NCBI GenBank assembly: GCA_900317215.1
Contig: ONFW01000117.1
Span: forward strand, 1 to 22,953
Length of the DNA stretch: 22,953 bases
DNA from: an uncultured Eubacteriales bacterium
GTDB lineage: Bacteria > Bacillota > Clostridia > Oscillospirales > Acutalibacteraceae
Direction: 5' to 3'
Under the pieces are notes generated by a model that was not told the origin of the DNA, did no database searches, and saw nothing but the letters and a program-made list of their open reading frames with translations. Positions 1-7,511 of this stretch are shown here, in pieces (position 1 is the first letter of the stretch; each line of letters begins with the position of its first letter). Both the position numbers and the translations under genes were made by a program.

Positions 1-762
1 CAGATAATCTGGAGCACGGGACATGCCTCGCCCCTGTGGAAGAATGCTCACGCAAGATATATGCGCAGCTCAAGCGGAGGCGGCTCTTGGCAGAATTACA
101 AAAAGCTGCCTTCACAATGGACTGTAAGCTATAAGGAGCTGACCTTCGGAATAAAGCCCATGGGATTTAAGCATACCGGTATCTTCCCCGAGCAGGCGGT
201 AAACTGGGATCTTGCTTCCGAAAAGATACGCTCCTGCAAGCGGCAGCTCAAGGTGCTGAATATGTTTGCCTATACCGGAGCAGCGACTCTCGCCTGTCTT
301 GGCGCAGGCGCCGCAGTTACTCACGTTGACGCATCAAAGGGCATGGTTCAGTGGGCAAAGGAGAACGCTGCCCTGAGCAAGCTTTCGGATAAGCCCGTGA
401 GGTGGCTTGTGGACGATTGTCTCAAATTTGTTCAGAGAGAGCAGCGCAGAGGGAATAAATACGACGGCATAATAATGGATCCGCCGTCCTACGGCAGAGG
501 TCCCGGAGGAGAGGTGTGGAAGCTGGAGGATCAGCTCTATTCTCTTGTGGAGCAGTGTATTCCGATCCTTTCCGATGACGCCGAGTTTTTCATATTGAAT
601 TCATATACTACAGGTCTTTCCCCTGCTGTAATGGAGTATCTTCTCGGGGTGGAGCTTGGAAAGCGCTTCGGAGGAAGGGTCTCGTCCTCTGAGATAGGGC
701 TTCATGTTACACAGAGCGGACTTACGCTGCCCTGCGGAAGTACGGCAGTATGGGAGAGATAA
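1..762 (+). CDS. Class I SAM-dependent methyltransferase, 5' end missing
   Basis: The reading frame is open from base 1, so the true start lies outside the window; a Met at 61 is internal. The visible 253 residues form a Rossmann methyltransferase. A glycine-rich SAM site (LNMFAYTGAATLACLGAGA) is followed by an acidic motif (THVDASKG), WLVDDCLKFV, and the catalytic-type motif DPPSYGRG. This order resembles the RlmI/RlmK-like branch (Pfam Methyltrans_SAM), whose characterised members methylate rRNA bases, so an RNA substrate is likely but is inferred. A conserved basic segment with SSSGGG (around base 65) precedes the methyltransferase fold. Any N-terminal RNA-binding part would be upstream of the window. 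The gene ends 36 bases before ecfA1 with no terminator between them, so the two may be co-transcribed. The fold is certain; the exact target is unknown. Confidence 0.85.
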   Translation, partial: QIIWSTGHASPLWKNAHARYMRSSSGGGSWQNYKKLPSQWTVSYKELTFGIKPMGFKHTGIFPEQAVNWDLASEKIRSCKRQLKVLNMFAYTGAATLACLGAGAAVTHVDASKGMVQWAKENAALSKLSDKPVRWLVDDCLKFVQREQRRGNKYDGIIMDPPSYGRGPGGEVWKLEDQLYSLVEQCIPILSDDAEFFILNSYTTGLSPAVMEYLLGVELGKRFGGRVSSSEIGLHVTQSGLTLPCGSTAVWER

Positions 763-798
763 GAAAACGATAAAAGAGTAAATGCAAGGAGCCTCCTG

Positions 799-1650
799 AT
801 GAGCGGATTTATTAGTGTAAAAAACGTGTATTTCAGATATGATGAGACGGACGGAGAAAACGCAGAGCCGGCGCTGAAGGGAATAGACCTTGAGATAAGC
901 AGAGGAGAATTCGTTGCCGTAGTCGGCCACAACGGCTCGGGAAAATCCACCCTTGCAAAGCATTTTAATTCACTTTATCTGCCGACATCGGGAGATGTTG
1001 TGATCGACGGTATGAACACAAAGGACGACGATCATCTTTTTGATATCAGAAAAAAGGTGGGGCTTGTTCTGCAGAATCCCGACAATCAGATCGTCGCCGG
1101 TGTTGTTGAGGAGGATGTAGCCTTTGGCTGCGAGAATCTCGGAGTACCTCCGGCTGAGATAAGAAGGCGTGTTGATGAAGCCTTAAAAGCTGTGGATATG
1201 TATGATTACCGCAGACATTCGCCCGATAAGCTCTCGGGGGGACAGAAGCAAAGGGTGGCTATTGCAGGGATAATTGCAATGGAGCCTGAGTGTATAGTGC
1301 TTGACGAGCCGACTGCAATGCTTGATCCGCAGGGGCGTGATGAGGTTATTTCCTCCGTTATGAAGCTCAACAGGGAGCGCGGGATAACAGTTATACTTAT
1401 CACGCATTATATGGAGGAGGCTGTTCTTGCAGACAGGGTAGTAATGATAGATCAGGGAAGAGTCTTTCTTGACGGGACGCCCAGGGAGGTCTTTTCAAAG
1501 GTCGGACTGATGAAGGAGCACAGGCTCAGCGTTCCTCAGGCAACAGAGCTTAATCATGAGCTCAGGAGCTGCGGTCTTGAACTGCCCGAATGTGTACTCA
1601 GCGAGGAAGAATGTGTACAGGCGCTTGTCAGACTGCTTTCTGCAGAATGA
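799..1650 (+). CDS. ecfA1: Energy-coupling factor transporter ATPase EcfA1
   Basis: One of two ATPases that power group II ECF transporters, which import vitamins and trace metals together with EcfT and exchangeable S-components. The 283 residues show all ABC motifs: Walker A GHNGSGKS (43-50), a Q-loop at LVLQNPDNQI, signature LSGGQKQR (145-152), Walker B ECIVLDEP with D169/E170, and an H-loop His at 203 in ITHYM. The length is normal for the family. The start at 799 has AAGGAG eight bases upstream. It is followed after 29 bases by ecfA2 and then ecfT, the canonical Firmicute order, which distinguishes it from unrelated ABC ATPases. The protein works at the inner face of the membrane. No S-component gene is in the window, as expected for a shared module. 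Confidence 0.95.
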   Translation: MSGFISVKNVYFRYDETDGENAEPALKGIDLEISRGEFVAVVGHNGSGKSTLAKHFNSLYLPTSGDVVIDGMNTKDDDHLFDIRKKVGLVLQNPDNQIVAGVVEEDVAFGCENLGVPPAEIRRRVDEALKAVDMYDYRRHSPDKLSGGQKQRVAIAGIIAMEPECIVLDEPTAMLDPQGRDEVISSVMKLNRERGITVILITHYMEEAVLADRVVMIDQGRVFLDGTPREVFSKVGLMKEHRLSVPQATELNHELRSCGLELPECVLSEEECVQALVRLLSAE

Positions 1651-1679
1651 TCCGCAGCGGAGGGAGTTGTAGAAGATAA

Positions 1680-2555
1680 ATGTCCGTTATAAAGGTTGAG
1701 GATCTTAAATTTATATATGGCGAGGGCACCTCTTTCAGAAAAACTGCGCTCGACGGCGTGAGCTTTGAGATAGAGCAGGGAGAGGTCCTCGGCATTATAG
1801 GACATACAGGCTCGGGAAAATCCACTCTTGTACAGCTTCTCAACGGTTTGCTCAGACCAACCTCGGGCAGAGTATACTTAAACGGCACCGATATTTGGGA
1901 AAAGCCCAAGAGGATCCGTGAGGTGCGCTTTAAGGTGGGAATGGTCTTTCAGTATCCCGAATATCAGCTTTTTGAGGAGACTGTCTATAAGGATATAGCC
2001 TTCGGTCCCGAAAATATGGGGCTTTCCGGGGAGGAAATTGACGAAAGAGTGAAAAGGGCGGCGGGCTTTACAGGGCTTCGGGAGGAGCTGCTGAAAAAAT
2101 CACCGTTTGATCTGTCAGGAGGAGAAAAGCGCAGAGCTGCAATTGCCGGAGTAATTGCCATGGATCCCGATGTGCTTGTACTTGACGAGCCTGCAGCCGG
2201 ACTTGATCCCCTCGGCAGAGACGATCTTCTGTCGCAGATAAAAAAGTACCATGAGGAGCGGAGAAATACTGTGATATTTGTTTCCCACAGCATGGAGGAT
2301 ACGGCAAGGATAGCCGACCGAATACTTGTAATGAACAAAGGGAAAAAAGAAATGCTCGATACCGCAGAAAATATCTTCTCACGCGGAGACGAGCTGGAAA
2401 GCATAGGACTTCGTATCCCTCAGATAACAAAGATAATGATGCTGCTGAAGGAAAAGGGGATACCTGTGAATACAGGGATCCTTACCGTTGAACAGGGCGT
2501 CAATGAGATCCTGTCCCTGGTCGGGGACAAACAAAAAAAGACGGGAGGCTGCTGA
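1680..2555 (+). CDS. ecfA2: Energy-coupling factor transporter ATPase EcfA2
   Basis: Second ATPase of the ECF module; EcfA1 and EcfA2 form a heterodimer that drives EcfT. The 291-residue protein has Walker A GHTGSGKS (41-48), Q-loop VFQYPEYQLFEET, signature LSGGEKRR (145-152), Walker B VLVLDEPAAGLD and an H-loop in VSHSM. The FQYPEYQLFEETV stretch is typical of EcfA2 rather than EcfA1. A GGAGGG sits at 1659-1664, about 15 bases before the ATG, which is rather far. No better in-frame start is seen and the N-terminus matches the family. The stop codon is followed immediately by the ecfT start (TGAATG), implying translational coupling. Confidence 0.95.
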   Translation: MSVIKVEDLKFIYGEGTSFRKTALDGVSFEIEQGEVLGIIGHTGSGKSTLVQLLNGLLRPTSGRVYLNGTDIWEKPKRIREVRFKVGMVFQYPEYQLFEETVYKDIAFGPENMGLSGEEIDERVKRAAGFTGLREELLKKSPFDLSGGEKRRAAIAGVIAMDPDVLVLDEPAAGLDPLGRDDLLSQIKKYHEERRNTVIFVSHSMEDTARIADRILVMNKGKKEMLDTAENIFSRGDELESIGLRIPQITKIMMLLKEKGIPVNTGILTVEQGVNEILSLVGDKQKKTGGC

Positions 2556-3371
2556 ATGGTAAGAGATATCACCCTGGGGCAGTTCATGCCCGGAAACTCA
2601 ATAATACACAGGCTCGATGCCCGCACAAAGCTTCTTCTTCTGATAGCGATAATAGTGTTCATCTTTGCGGCAAACAACTATATGTCTCTGCTGCTGATCA
2701 CACTTGCCTCTCTGCTTGTTGTACTGCTGACAAGGATAAGCTTTCTTTTGTACCTTAAAAGCATGAAGGTGATCCTGCTTGTAGTCGTATTCACAGGTAT
2801 AATCAATCTTTTCTACGGCTCGGGCGAAGTGCTCTGGGAATGGCAGTTCATAAGGATAACAGAGGGCGGAGTCAACAATGCGATCTTTGTGACAATAAGG
2901 ATAGCGACCCTCGTTATAGTAAGCTCCGTGCTGACCTTTACGACCTCGCCGTCCGATCTTACCGACGGACTTGAAAGGCTTCTCAGCCCTTTGAAGGTGT
3001 TTCATATCAAGGTGCATGAGATAGCAATGATGATGACTATAGCGCTAAGATTTATACCTGTGCTTCTTGAAGAGACTGATAAGATAATGAATGCTCAGAA
3101 GGCGAGAGGCGCAGATATGGAAAGCGGAGGCTTGATAAAAAGGGTAAGGGCGCTCATACCTGTTCTAATACCCCTGTTTGTTTCATCGTTCAGAAGGGCG
3201 AACGACCTTGCAATGGCAATGGAATGTCGCTGCTATAACGGCGGAAAGGGCAGAACAAGAATGAATACTCCTCATTTTACACACAGGGATCTGCTTGCGC
3301 TGATCTGGCTCCTGATAGTTTTTACCGGAGTCATTCTGTGCAATATATATTTTCCTGCAACGGTGAGATGA
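2556..3371 (+). CDS. ecfT: Energy-coupling factor transporter transmembrane protein EcfT
   Basis: Transmembrane scaffold of ECF transporters, linking the EcfA1A2 ATPases to substrate-binding S-components. The 271 residues contain several hydrophobic segments (for example LLLLIAIIVFIF and VILLVVVFTGIINLF), then a long amphipathic cytoplasmic region. In that region the first coupling motif is intact as KARGAD (A183-R184-G185). The second, usually close to Ala-Arg-Gly/Cys, reads MECRCY (C224-R225-C226). The N-terminal motif DARTKLLLL is typical of the family. The gene starts directly after the ecfA2 stop with no spacer. truA follows after 21 bases, the order seen in many Firmicutes. Confidence 0.95.
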   Translation: MVRDITLGQFMPGNSIIHRLDARTKLLLLIAIIVFIFAANNYMSLLLITLASLLVVLLTRISFLLYLKSMKVILLVVVFTGIINLFYGSGEVLWEWQFIRITEGGVNNAIFVTIRIATLVIVSSVLTFTTSPSDLTDGLERLLSPLKVFHIKVHEIAMMMTIALRFIPVLLEETDKIMNAQKARGADMESGGLIKRVRALIPVLIPLFVSSFRRANDLAMAMECRCYNGGKGRTRMNTPHFTHRDLLALIWLLIVFTGVILCNIYFPATVR

Positions 3372-3392
3372 CTATATAACAGGAGGCGGAAG

Positions 3393-4133
3393 ATGAGAAA
3401 TCTGTTGGTCACAATCAGATATGACGGCAGGGGCTATCACGGCTGGCAGATACAGGATAATGCCGATTCTGTTCAGGAGCGCTTTCAGGAGGCACTTTTC
3501 AGAGTGATCGGCAGTCGTCCGGATATTAAGGGCTGCAGCAGAACAGATGCCGGTGTCCATGCCAATATGTACTGTGTGAGCTTTCATACAGACCATACTA
3601 TCCCTGCCGACAGGCTTCCCTTTGCGATGAACCGCTTTCTTCCTGACAGTATAGCAGCAGTCGGGGCTCGGGAGGTTCCTGATGATTTTCATGCAAGATA
3701 TTCCTGCAGGGGCAAGGAGTACATATACAAGATACTCAACACCCCTTTCCGGGATCCGTTTCTTTCAGGATATGCTCTTCATTATTGGCACAGTCTTGAC
3801 GAAACGGTCATGAATGAGGCTGCAAGGCATTTTATGGGAAGACATGATTTTACGTCGTTCTGTACGGTCGATCCGCACCGTCAGAAGGGCGATTTTCACA
3901 GGACGATAACAGACATTTCTGTTGCAAGGCAGGGTGATTTAGTTACCCTGACCGTAGCGGCGGACGGCTTTTTATATAATATGGTAAGAATAATCACAGG
4001 CACCCTGCTTTATGTTGCGCAGGGGAAGCTTGGAGCAAATGAGATCCCGGATATTATCAAAGCGCTCGACCGGACAAAGGCAGGACCTACCGCCCCTCCG
4101 GAGGGTCTTTATCTGAACAGGGTCTTTTATTGA
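3393..4133 (+). CDS. truA: tRNA pseudouridine(38-40) synthase TruA
   Basis: Isomerises uridine to pseudouridine at positions 38-40 of the tRNA anticodon arm. The 246-residue protein has the usual TruA length. Its N-terminal strand is IRYDGRGYHGWQIQ, and the catalytic motif RTDAGVHA (50-57) carries the nucleophile Asp52. A second conserved block is RCRGKEYIYKI-like (YSCRGKEYIYKI), and FLYNMVRIITGTL lies near the C-terminus. A strong AGGAGG ribosome binding site lies just before the ATG at 3393. It ends the ecf-truA cluster; in many Firmicutes rplM-rpsI come next, but here a DUF5711-like gene does. Confidence 0.96.
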   Translation: MRNLLVTIRYDGRGYHGWQIQDNADSVQERFQEALFRVIGSRPDIKGCSRTDAGVHANMYCVSFHTDHTIPADRLPFAMNRFLPDSIAAVGAREVPDDFHARYSCRGKEYIYKILNTPFRDPFLSGYALHYWHSLDETVMNEAARHFMGRHDFTSFCTVDPHRQKGDFHRTITDISVARQGDLVTLTVAADGFLYNMVRIITGTLLYVAQGKLGANEIPDIIKALDRTKAGPTAPPEGLYLNRVFY

Positions 4134-4161
4134 GAAACCGGTAAGGAGGCAAGAAAAAGGA

Positions 4162-5421
4162 ATGAAGAAGAACAAAGGAAGATACCGGAATGACGAAGAA
4201 AAGCTTGAAAAAAAAGCTTCCAAACGAAAGTACATGAGCTATGAGGACGTCCCCCTTGAGGATTACAGAGATGAAGAGCCAATACCGACAGACCTTACAA
4301 AAAGGTTCCTTAAAATGTTTCTTATCCTGTTCATCTCGGTAGTTGCTGTCCTTGCTCTGATGAATATCGACAAGCTCACACCGGACAACATAGCCCACTG
4401 GTTCCAGTATGATCTTCTCGGAAAAAGCGAAGGAGACGGATATCCCACGGGCTTTGCAGGCTCCTCGGTGAGCAGCGGCAACTTTGACCTTATCAGCGGA
4501 GTTCCTGTTTACTGCAGTGATACATCAATAGCTGTTTTAAACAACAATGCCGGAATACTTCAGGAGGTGCAGCATTCCTATGCTTCTCCGATGCTCAGCG
4601 CGAACAACAGCCATGCTATAGTATATAATCTCAATGCAACGGGTTATACCGTTTTTAAAAAGGACAGTATCGTCCGCACAGGCTCGGTCAAGAAGAAGAT
4701 CCTCTCGGCAGATATCTCATCGAACGGCATTTATGCGATACTCACACGCTCAGATGACTACCTCTCCAGGCTGACTGTTTACCGCACTGACGGTCTTGAA
4801 AAGTACAGCTATTCCTTTGCTGACTACTATATGAATAGGGTCTCTGTAAACAAGGACGGCTCAAGAGCTGTTCTTACAGGCGTTTCAGCCAGGAACGGCG
4901 GTCTTATTTCCGTTATCTATGTCCTTGATTTTACACAGGACAACTATATGCAGAAATATGAGGTAGAGGATACATTTTTTTATGATATCAAATATCTCGA
5001 CAACGGCAACGCCTTTGCCGCAGGGGACGAGAGTGCGGTATTTATCAATGTCAACGAAGGCAGCATAAAGCCGATAAATTACAATTCACGCACCCTTACC
5101 TCATATATGATAAGACGCGATCAGGGAGCGGTACTCTCTTTGTCGCTGAATCCCGACGGTCGTTCATGCGATATCATATCCTACAATACTGACGGAAACA
5201 GGGATTGTGAGATAAGCACAGGCAAGAGGATCATTTCACTCGACATCAGAGGAAACGACAGGGCAGTGCTTACTCCGGACAGTATCCTTGTTTTTGACAG
5301 GGAAGGCTCATTGAAGGGCAAAGCTGATACGGATACTGATTCAAGAAAGATAGTATACTGCGACTACAATTCATTTTATGTGCTCGGCAAGAGCAGGATA
5401 TCTCAGCTCAATGCCGGATAA
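4162..5421 (+). CDS. DUF5711-like single-pass membrane protein, probable beta-propeller
   Basis: The function is unknown. The 419-residue protein opens with about 48 highly charged, Lys/Glu-rich residues. One hydrophobic segment follows (roughly 49-66, KMFLILFISVVAVLALM), and the rest is a soluble domain of about 340 residues, presumably extracytoplasmic by the positive-inside rule. That domain contains repeated short strands ending in small turns (AVLNNNAG, HAIVYNLNATG, YAILTRSDD, RAVLTGVSA), consistent with a WD/PQQ-like beta-propeller. It resembles the clostridial DUF5711 family. GGAGG lies 13 bases before the ATG. It is 28 bases from truA and may be in the same transcript. The next gene has its own promoter, so this is the likely end of the operon, although no good terminator is visible. 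Confidence 0.7.
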   Translation: MKKNKGRYRNDEEKLEKKASKRKYMSYEDVPLEDYRDEEPIPTDLTKRFLKMFLILFISVVAVLALMNIDKLTPDNIAHWFQYDLLGKSEGDGYPTGFAGSSVSSGNFDLISGVPVYCSDTSIAVLNNNAGILQEVQHSYASPMLSANNSHAIVYNLNATGYTVFKKDSIVRTGSVKKKILSADISSNGIYAILTRSDDYLSRLTVYRTDGLEKYSYSFADYYMNRVSVNKDGSRAVLTGVSARNGGLISVIYVLDFTQDNYMQKYEVEDTFFYDIKYLDNGNAFAAGDESAVFINVNEGSIKPINYNSRTLTSYMIRRDQGAVLSLSLNPDGRSCDIISYNTDGNRDCEISTGKRIISLDIRGNDRAVLTPDSILVFDREGSLKGKADTDTDSRKIVYCDYNSFYVLGKSRISQLNAG

Positions 5422-5598
5422 TGCCGCTGATATACCTCTGCTTGCGGTAAGTTATGACATCAGCTACACGGTTTGGTGGTCGACAATAAAAAAAGCATAG
5501 AAAGACCTTTAAAAAATACGGAAAAACTATTGACAAACCATGACAGGATTATTATAATAGAGTATGGTCTGTTGGAATGTTCTGCATGAGGTGAGTAT
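5422..5598 (+). other. Intergenic region with the yceD-rpmF promoter
   Basis: This stretch separates the DUF5711-like gene from yceD. Its left half holds only a weak CCGC/GCGG pairing around 5424-5448 and no U-tract, so no convincing terminator is seen. The right half carries a full consensus promoter (separate entry) and the yceD ribosome binding site GAGGTG at 5588-5593. Confidence 0.6.
5530..5558 (+). promoter_or_regulatory. Consensus sigma-A promoter for yceD-rpmF
   Basis: A perfect -35 box TTGACA (5530-5535) is followed by a 17-base spacer and a perfect -10 box TATAAT (5553-5558). Transcription would begin near 5565, giving a leader of about 35 bases before the yceD start at 5599. A fully consensus promoter fits the high demand for a ribosomal protein. 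Confidence 0.88.
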
Positions 5599-6096
5599 AT
5601 GATCCTTGATCTTAAAAGTGTTTTTCTTAATGAAAGTGAAGGGATCAGTCTTGACGCCTCTGTTGATATGTCAGGCGCAGATACCGGCTCTGCTTGCTTT
5701 ACAGAGCCCGTGACAGCCGCCATTAAAGTGGCAAATCATGCCGGTTTTGTAGAATTTACGGCTGATGTCAGCTTTGTATACCGCTTTGACTGCGACAGGT
5801 GCGCAAGCCCGGTCAGCAGAACCTTTAAATATATATTCCGACATATTCTTGTTGCCGCTCTCTCAGATGAAAGCGGGGACGATTATATCGAAACACCTGA
5901 CTATAAGCTCGATACTGATTCTCTGCTCAGAGATGATATCCTCCTGGAGCTGCCGTCAAAGCTCCTTTGTAGGGACGATTGTAAGGGCTTGTGTCCTAAG
6001 TGCGGAAAAAATCTGAACGAAGGCTCCTGCGGCTGTGATCTGCGGGAGACTGACCCGAGACTGGCTGCGCTCAGACAGCTCCTGTCAGAACAATGA
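5599..6096 (+). CDS. yceD: YceD/DUF177 family protein
   Basis: This family is found across bacteria and plants next to rpmF and is linked to 23S rRNA accumulation and large-subunit biogenesis; its exact biochemical role is unsettled. The 165 residues include CDRCASPVSR in the middle. The conserved Cys-rich C-terminal segment has C124, C128, C132, C135, C144 and C146 (LCPKCGKNLNEGSCGC), a likely metal-binding element present in the Firmicute form. The ATG at 5599 has GAGGTG five bases upstream. The strong promoter in front and rpmF 33 bases behind support the assignment and a shared transcript. Confidence 0.88.
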   Translation: MILDLKSVFLNESEGISLDASVDMSGADTGSACFTEPVTAAIKVANHAGFVEFTADVSFVYRFDCDRCASPVSRTFKYIFRHILVAALSDESGDDYIETPDYKLDTDSLLRDDILLELPSKLLCRDDCKGLCPKCGKNLNEGSCGCDLRETDPRLAALRQLLSEQ

Positions 6097-6129
6097 TTTT
6101 TTATCAATAATTCAAGGAGGTCAATTACA

Positions 6130-6315
6130 ATGGCAGTACCCAAGAGAAAAACTTCTAAAGCAAGAAGAGATAAGAGACGTTCAGCAGTATGGAAGCTTCA
6201 GGCTCCCGCTCTTTCAAAATGCCCTAACTGCGGCGAATTCAAGCTTGCTCACAGAGCATGCACAAGCTGCGGTATGTACAGAGGCAGACAGGTAATAGCT
6301 ACAACTGAGGCTTGA
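6130..6315 (+). CDS. rpmF: 50S ribosomal protein L32
   Basis: Small large-subunit ribosomal protein of 61 residues. The basic N-terminus MAVPKRKTSKARRDKRR is diagnostic of L32. A four-cysteine zinc ribbon follows, with C31, C34, C44 and C47 (CPNCG and CTSCG), making this the C+ zinc-binding form. An ideal AAGGAGG (6114-6120) lies nine bases before the ATG. It is co-transcribed with yceD and followed by an intrinsic terminator. The plsX/acpP fatty-acid genes often seen after rpmF are absent here. Confidence 0.98.
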   Translation: MAVPKRKTSKARRDKRRSAVWKLQAPALSKCPNCGEFKLAHRACTSCGMYRGRQVIATTEA

Positions 6316-6342
6316 TAGATAATATCTGCTCACGGCTAAAAC

Positions 6343-6369
6343 AGAGAAGGAGAGATCCTTCTCTTTTTT
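6343..6369 (+). terminator. Intrinsic terminator of yceD-rpmF
   Basis: A perfect 9-bp stem AGAGAAGGA (6343-6351) / TCCTTCTCT (6356-6364) with a GAGA tetraloop runs straight into a T run ending at 6369. It lies 28 bases after the rpmF stop and 39 bases before the next start. Confidence 0.92.
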
Positions 6370-6407
6370 GTCATTATGCCCCATAGGAAGAAGGAGCTGA
6401 AGAATAA

Positions 6408-7493
6408 ATGGAGAAGGAGTACGGACACGAGAAAATTTCCGAGCAAATAGAAATATCGGAATATTTCAAAGCATATATAAATATGCTTGTGGATTACAGA
6501 AAAGATCCTTCGCGTGCTGATGAGGAAGGAGAAATGCTGCGGATGTATTATGATGCTGTCAATGGTTATTCACCTGATCTTAACAGCCTTCCTCAGCTTG
6601 ATATGTATTTACTTCGGTATGCTACAGCTAATTTTCTTGAATACATGGTATTATACGATATCGCTCTGCAGAAGCTCAACAGCAGACAACGTATAGCTTC
6701 TGTCTCCTTTGGCAGCGGATCAGGAATAGATGGGTTGTCACTTGCCTTTGCTGCACAGTATTATAATATTTCAAAAAATAACCTTGTGTATATGGGGGTT
6801 GATCCTGTAAAATGGCAGAGAAGATTTATAATACCCAAAGAATATATCGGCAATACCCTCTTTTTTAACGAGGGAATGGAGGATTTCTTTAGTGAAAAGA
6901 CCTCATATTATAAGCTGTGTAAAATCTTTCTATTTGCAAAAGTGCTCAGCGAGGATTATAACACCGAGAAATTGGAAAACACGATCGTAAACGCTATGCA
7001 AAGCTACCCCTACGATGAGGTAATGGTCTGCTTTTCAATTCGCAATAAAAATTGCTTCACCGATTTTGAAGCTTCTGATAGGGTGATAAGGGCATTTATC
7101 AAGGGAATGGGTGGCATAGATCACTGCAATACCGACTGCACCTTCAGGAGTACAGCAGAAAAGGCTTCACAAAAAAAGATAAGAGAGGCCATTGAATATC
7201 AGGAAAGAGAAATCGAAGTAGAAGGCAAAACTATCCGTGCCGATCTTATTACATTCAATAATTGTATGCCTGAGTCTTATAGCGATAGAGAAAGAAAACC
7301 GATTAACCTTGTTCATCCTCGGTTTAGAATCAGCACAGAGCTTAGTGATTTCTTTTCTTGGCTCAGAGACAGGGGAATGGTAAGCCCGAATGGGGATGAG
7401 CTTTATCCCTCATCAAATGTAGACCCTATGTGTATAAGATTGATGCATATAACAAGGAAAAGAAGCGATGACGATATGCAGATCGAGCTGTGA
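6408..7493 (+). CDS. Unrecognised protein with a SAM-methyltransferase-like motif
   Basis: I do not recognise this 361-residue protein. A helical N-terminal part (1-90) with many Tyr precedes VSFGSGSGIDGLSLAFA (around 100-114), which looks like the glycine-rich SAM loop of a class I methyltransferase. MGVDPVKWQRRF follows, where Asp132 could be the acidic motif II residue. No DPPY-type or other catalytic motif IV is obvious, so activity is unproven. The C-terminal part includes FNNCMPESYSDRERKP and a final basic/acidic stretch. The codons are visibly richer in A/T-ending forms than the neighbours (many ATA, TAT, AAA, AAT), hinting at separate origin. AAGGAG lies about 11 bases before the ATG. 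It starts just after the rpmF terminator without a clear promoter, so read-through or a weak promoter must express it. DUF1848 follows after 18 bases. Confidence 0.6.
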   Translation: MEKEYGHEKISEQIEISEYFKAYINMLVDYRKDPSRADEEGEMLRMYYDAVNGYSPDLNSLPQLDMYLLRYATANFLEYMVLYDIALQKLNSRQRIASVSFGSGSGIDGLSLAFAAQYYNISKNNLVYMGVDPVKWQRRFIIPKEYIGNTLFFNEGMEDFFSEKTSYYKLCKIFLFAKVLSEDYNTEKLENTIVNAMQSYPYDEVMVCFSIRNKNCFTDFEASDRVIRAFIKGMGGIDHCNTDCTFRSTAEKASQKKIREAIEYQEREIEVEGKTIRADLITFNNCMPESYSDRERKPINLVHPRFRISTELSDFFSWLRDRGMVSPNGDELYPSSNVDPMCIRLMHITRKRSDDDMQIEL

Positions 7494-7511
7494 TGATCGT
7501 TTCGAGGTGGT

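Noticed and set aside
5411..5500. 29-codon frame overlapping the end of the DUF5711-like gene
   Set aside because: It starts 11 bases inside the preceding gene, lacks a good ribosome binding site and resembles no known small protein.
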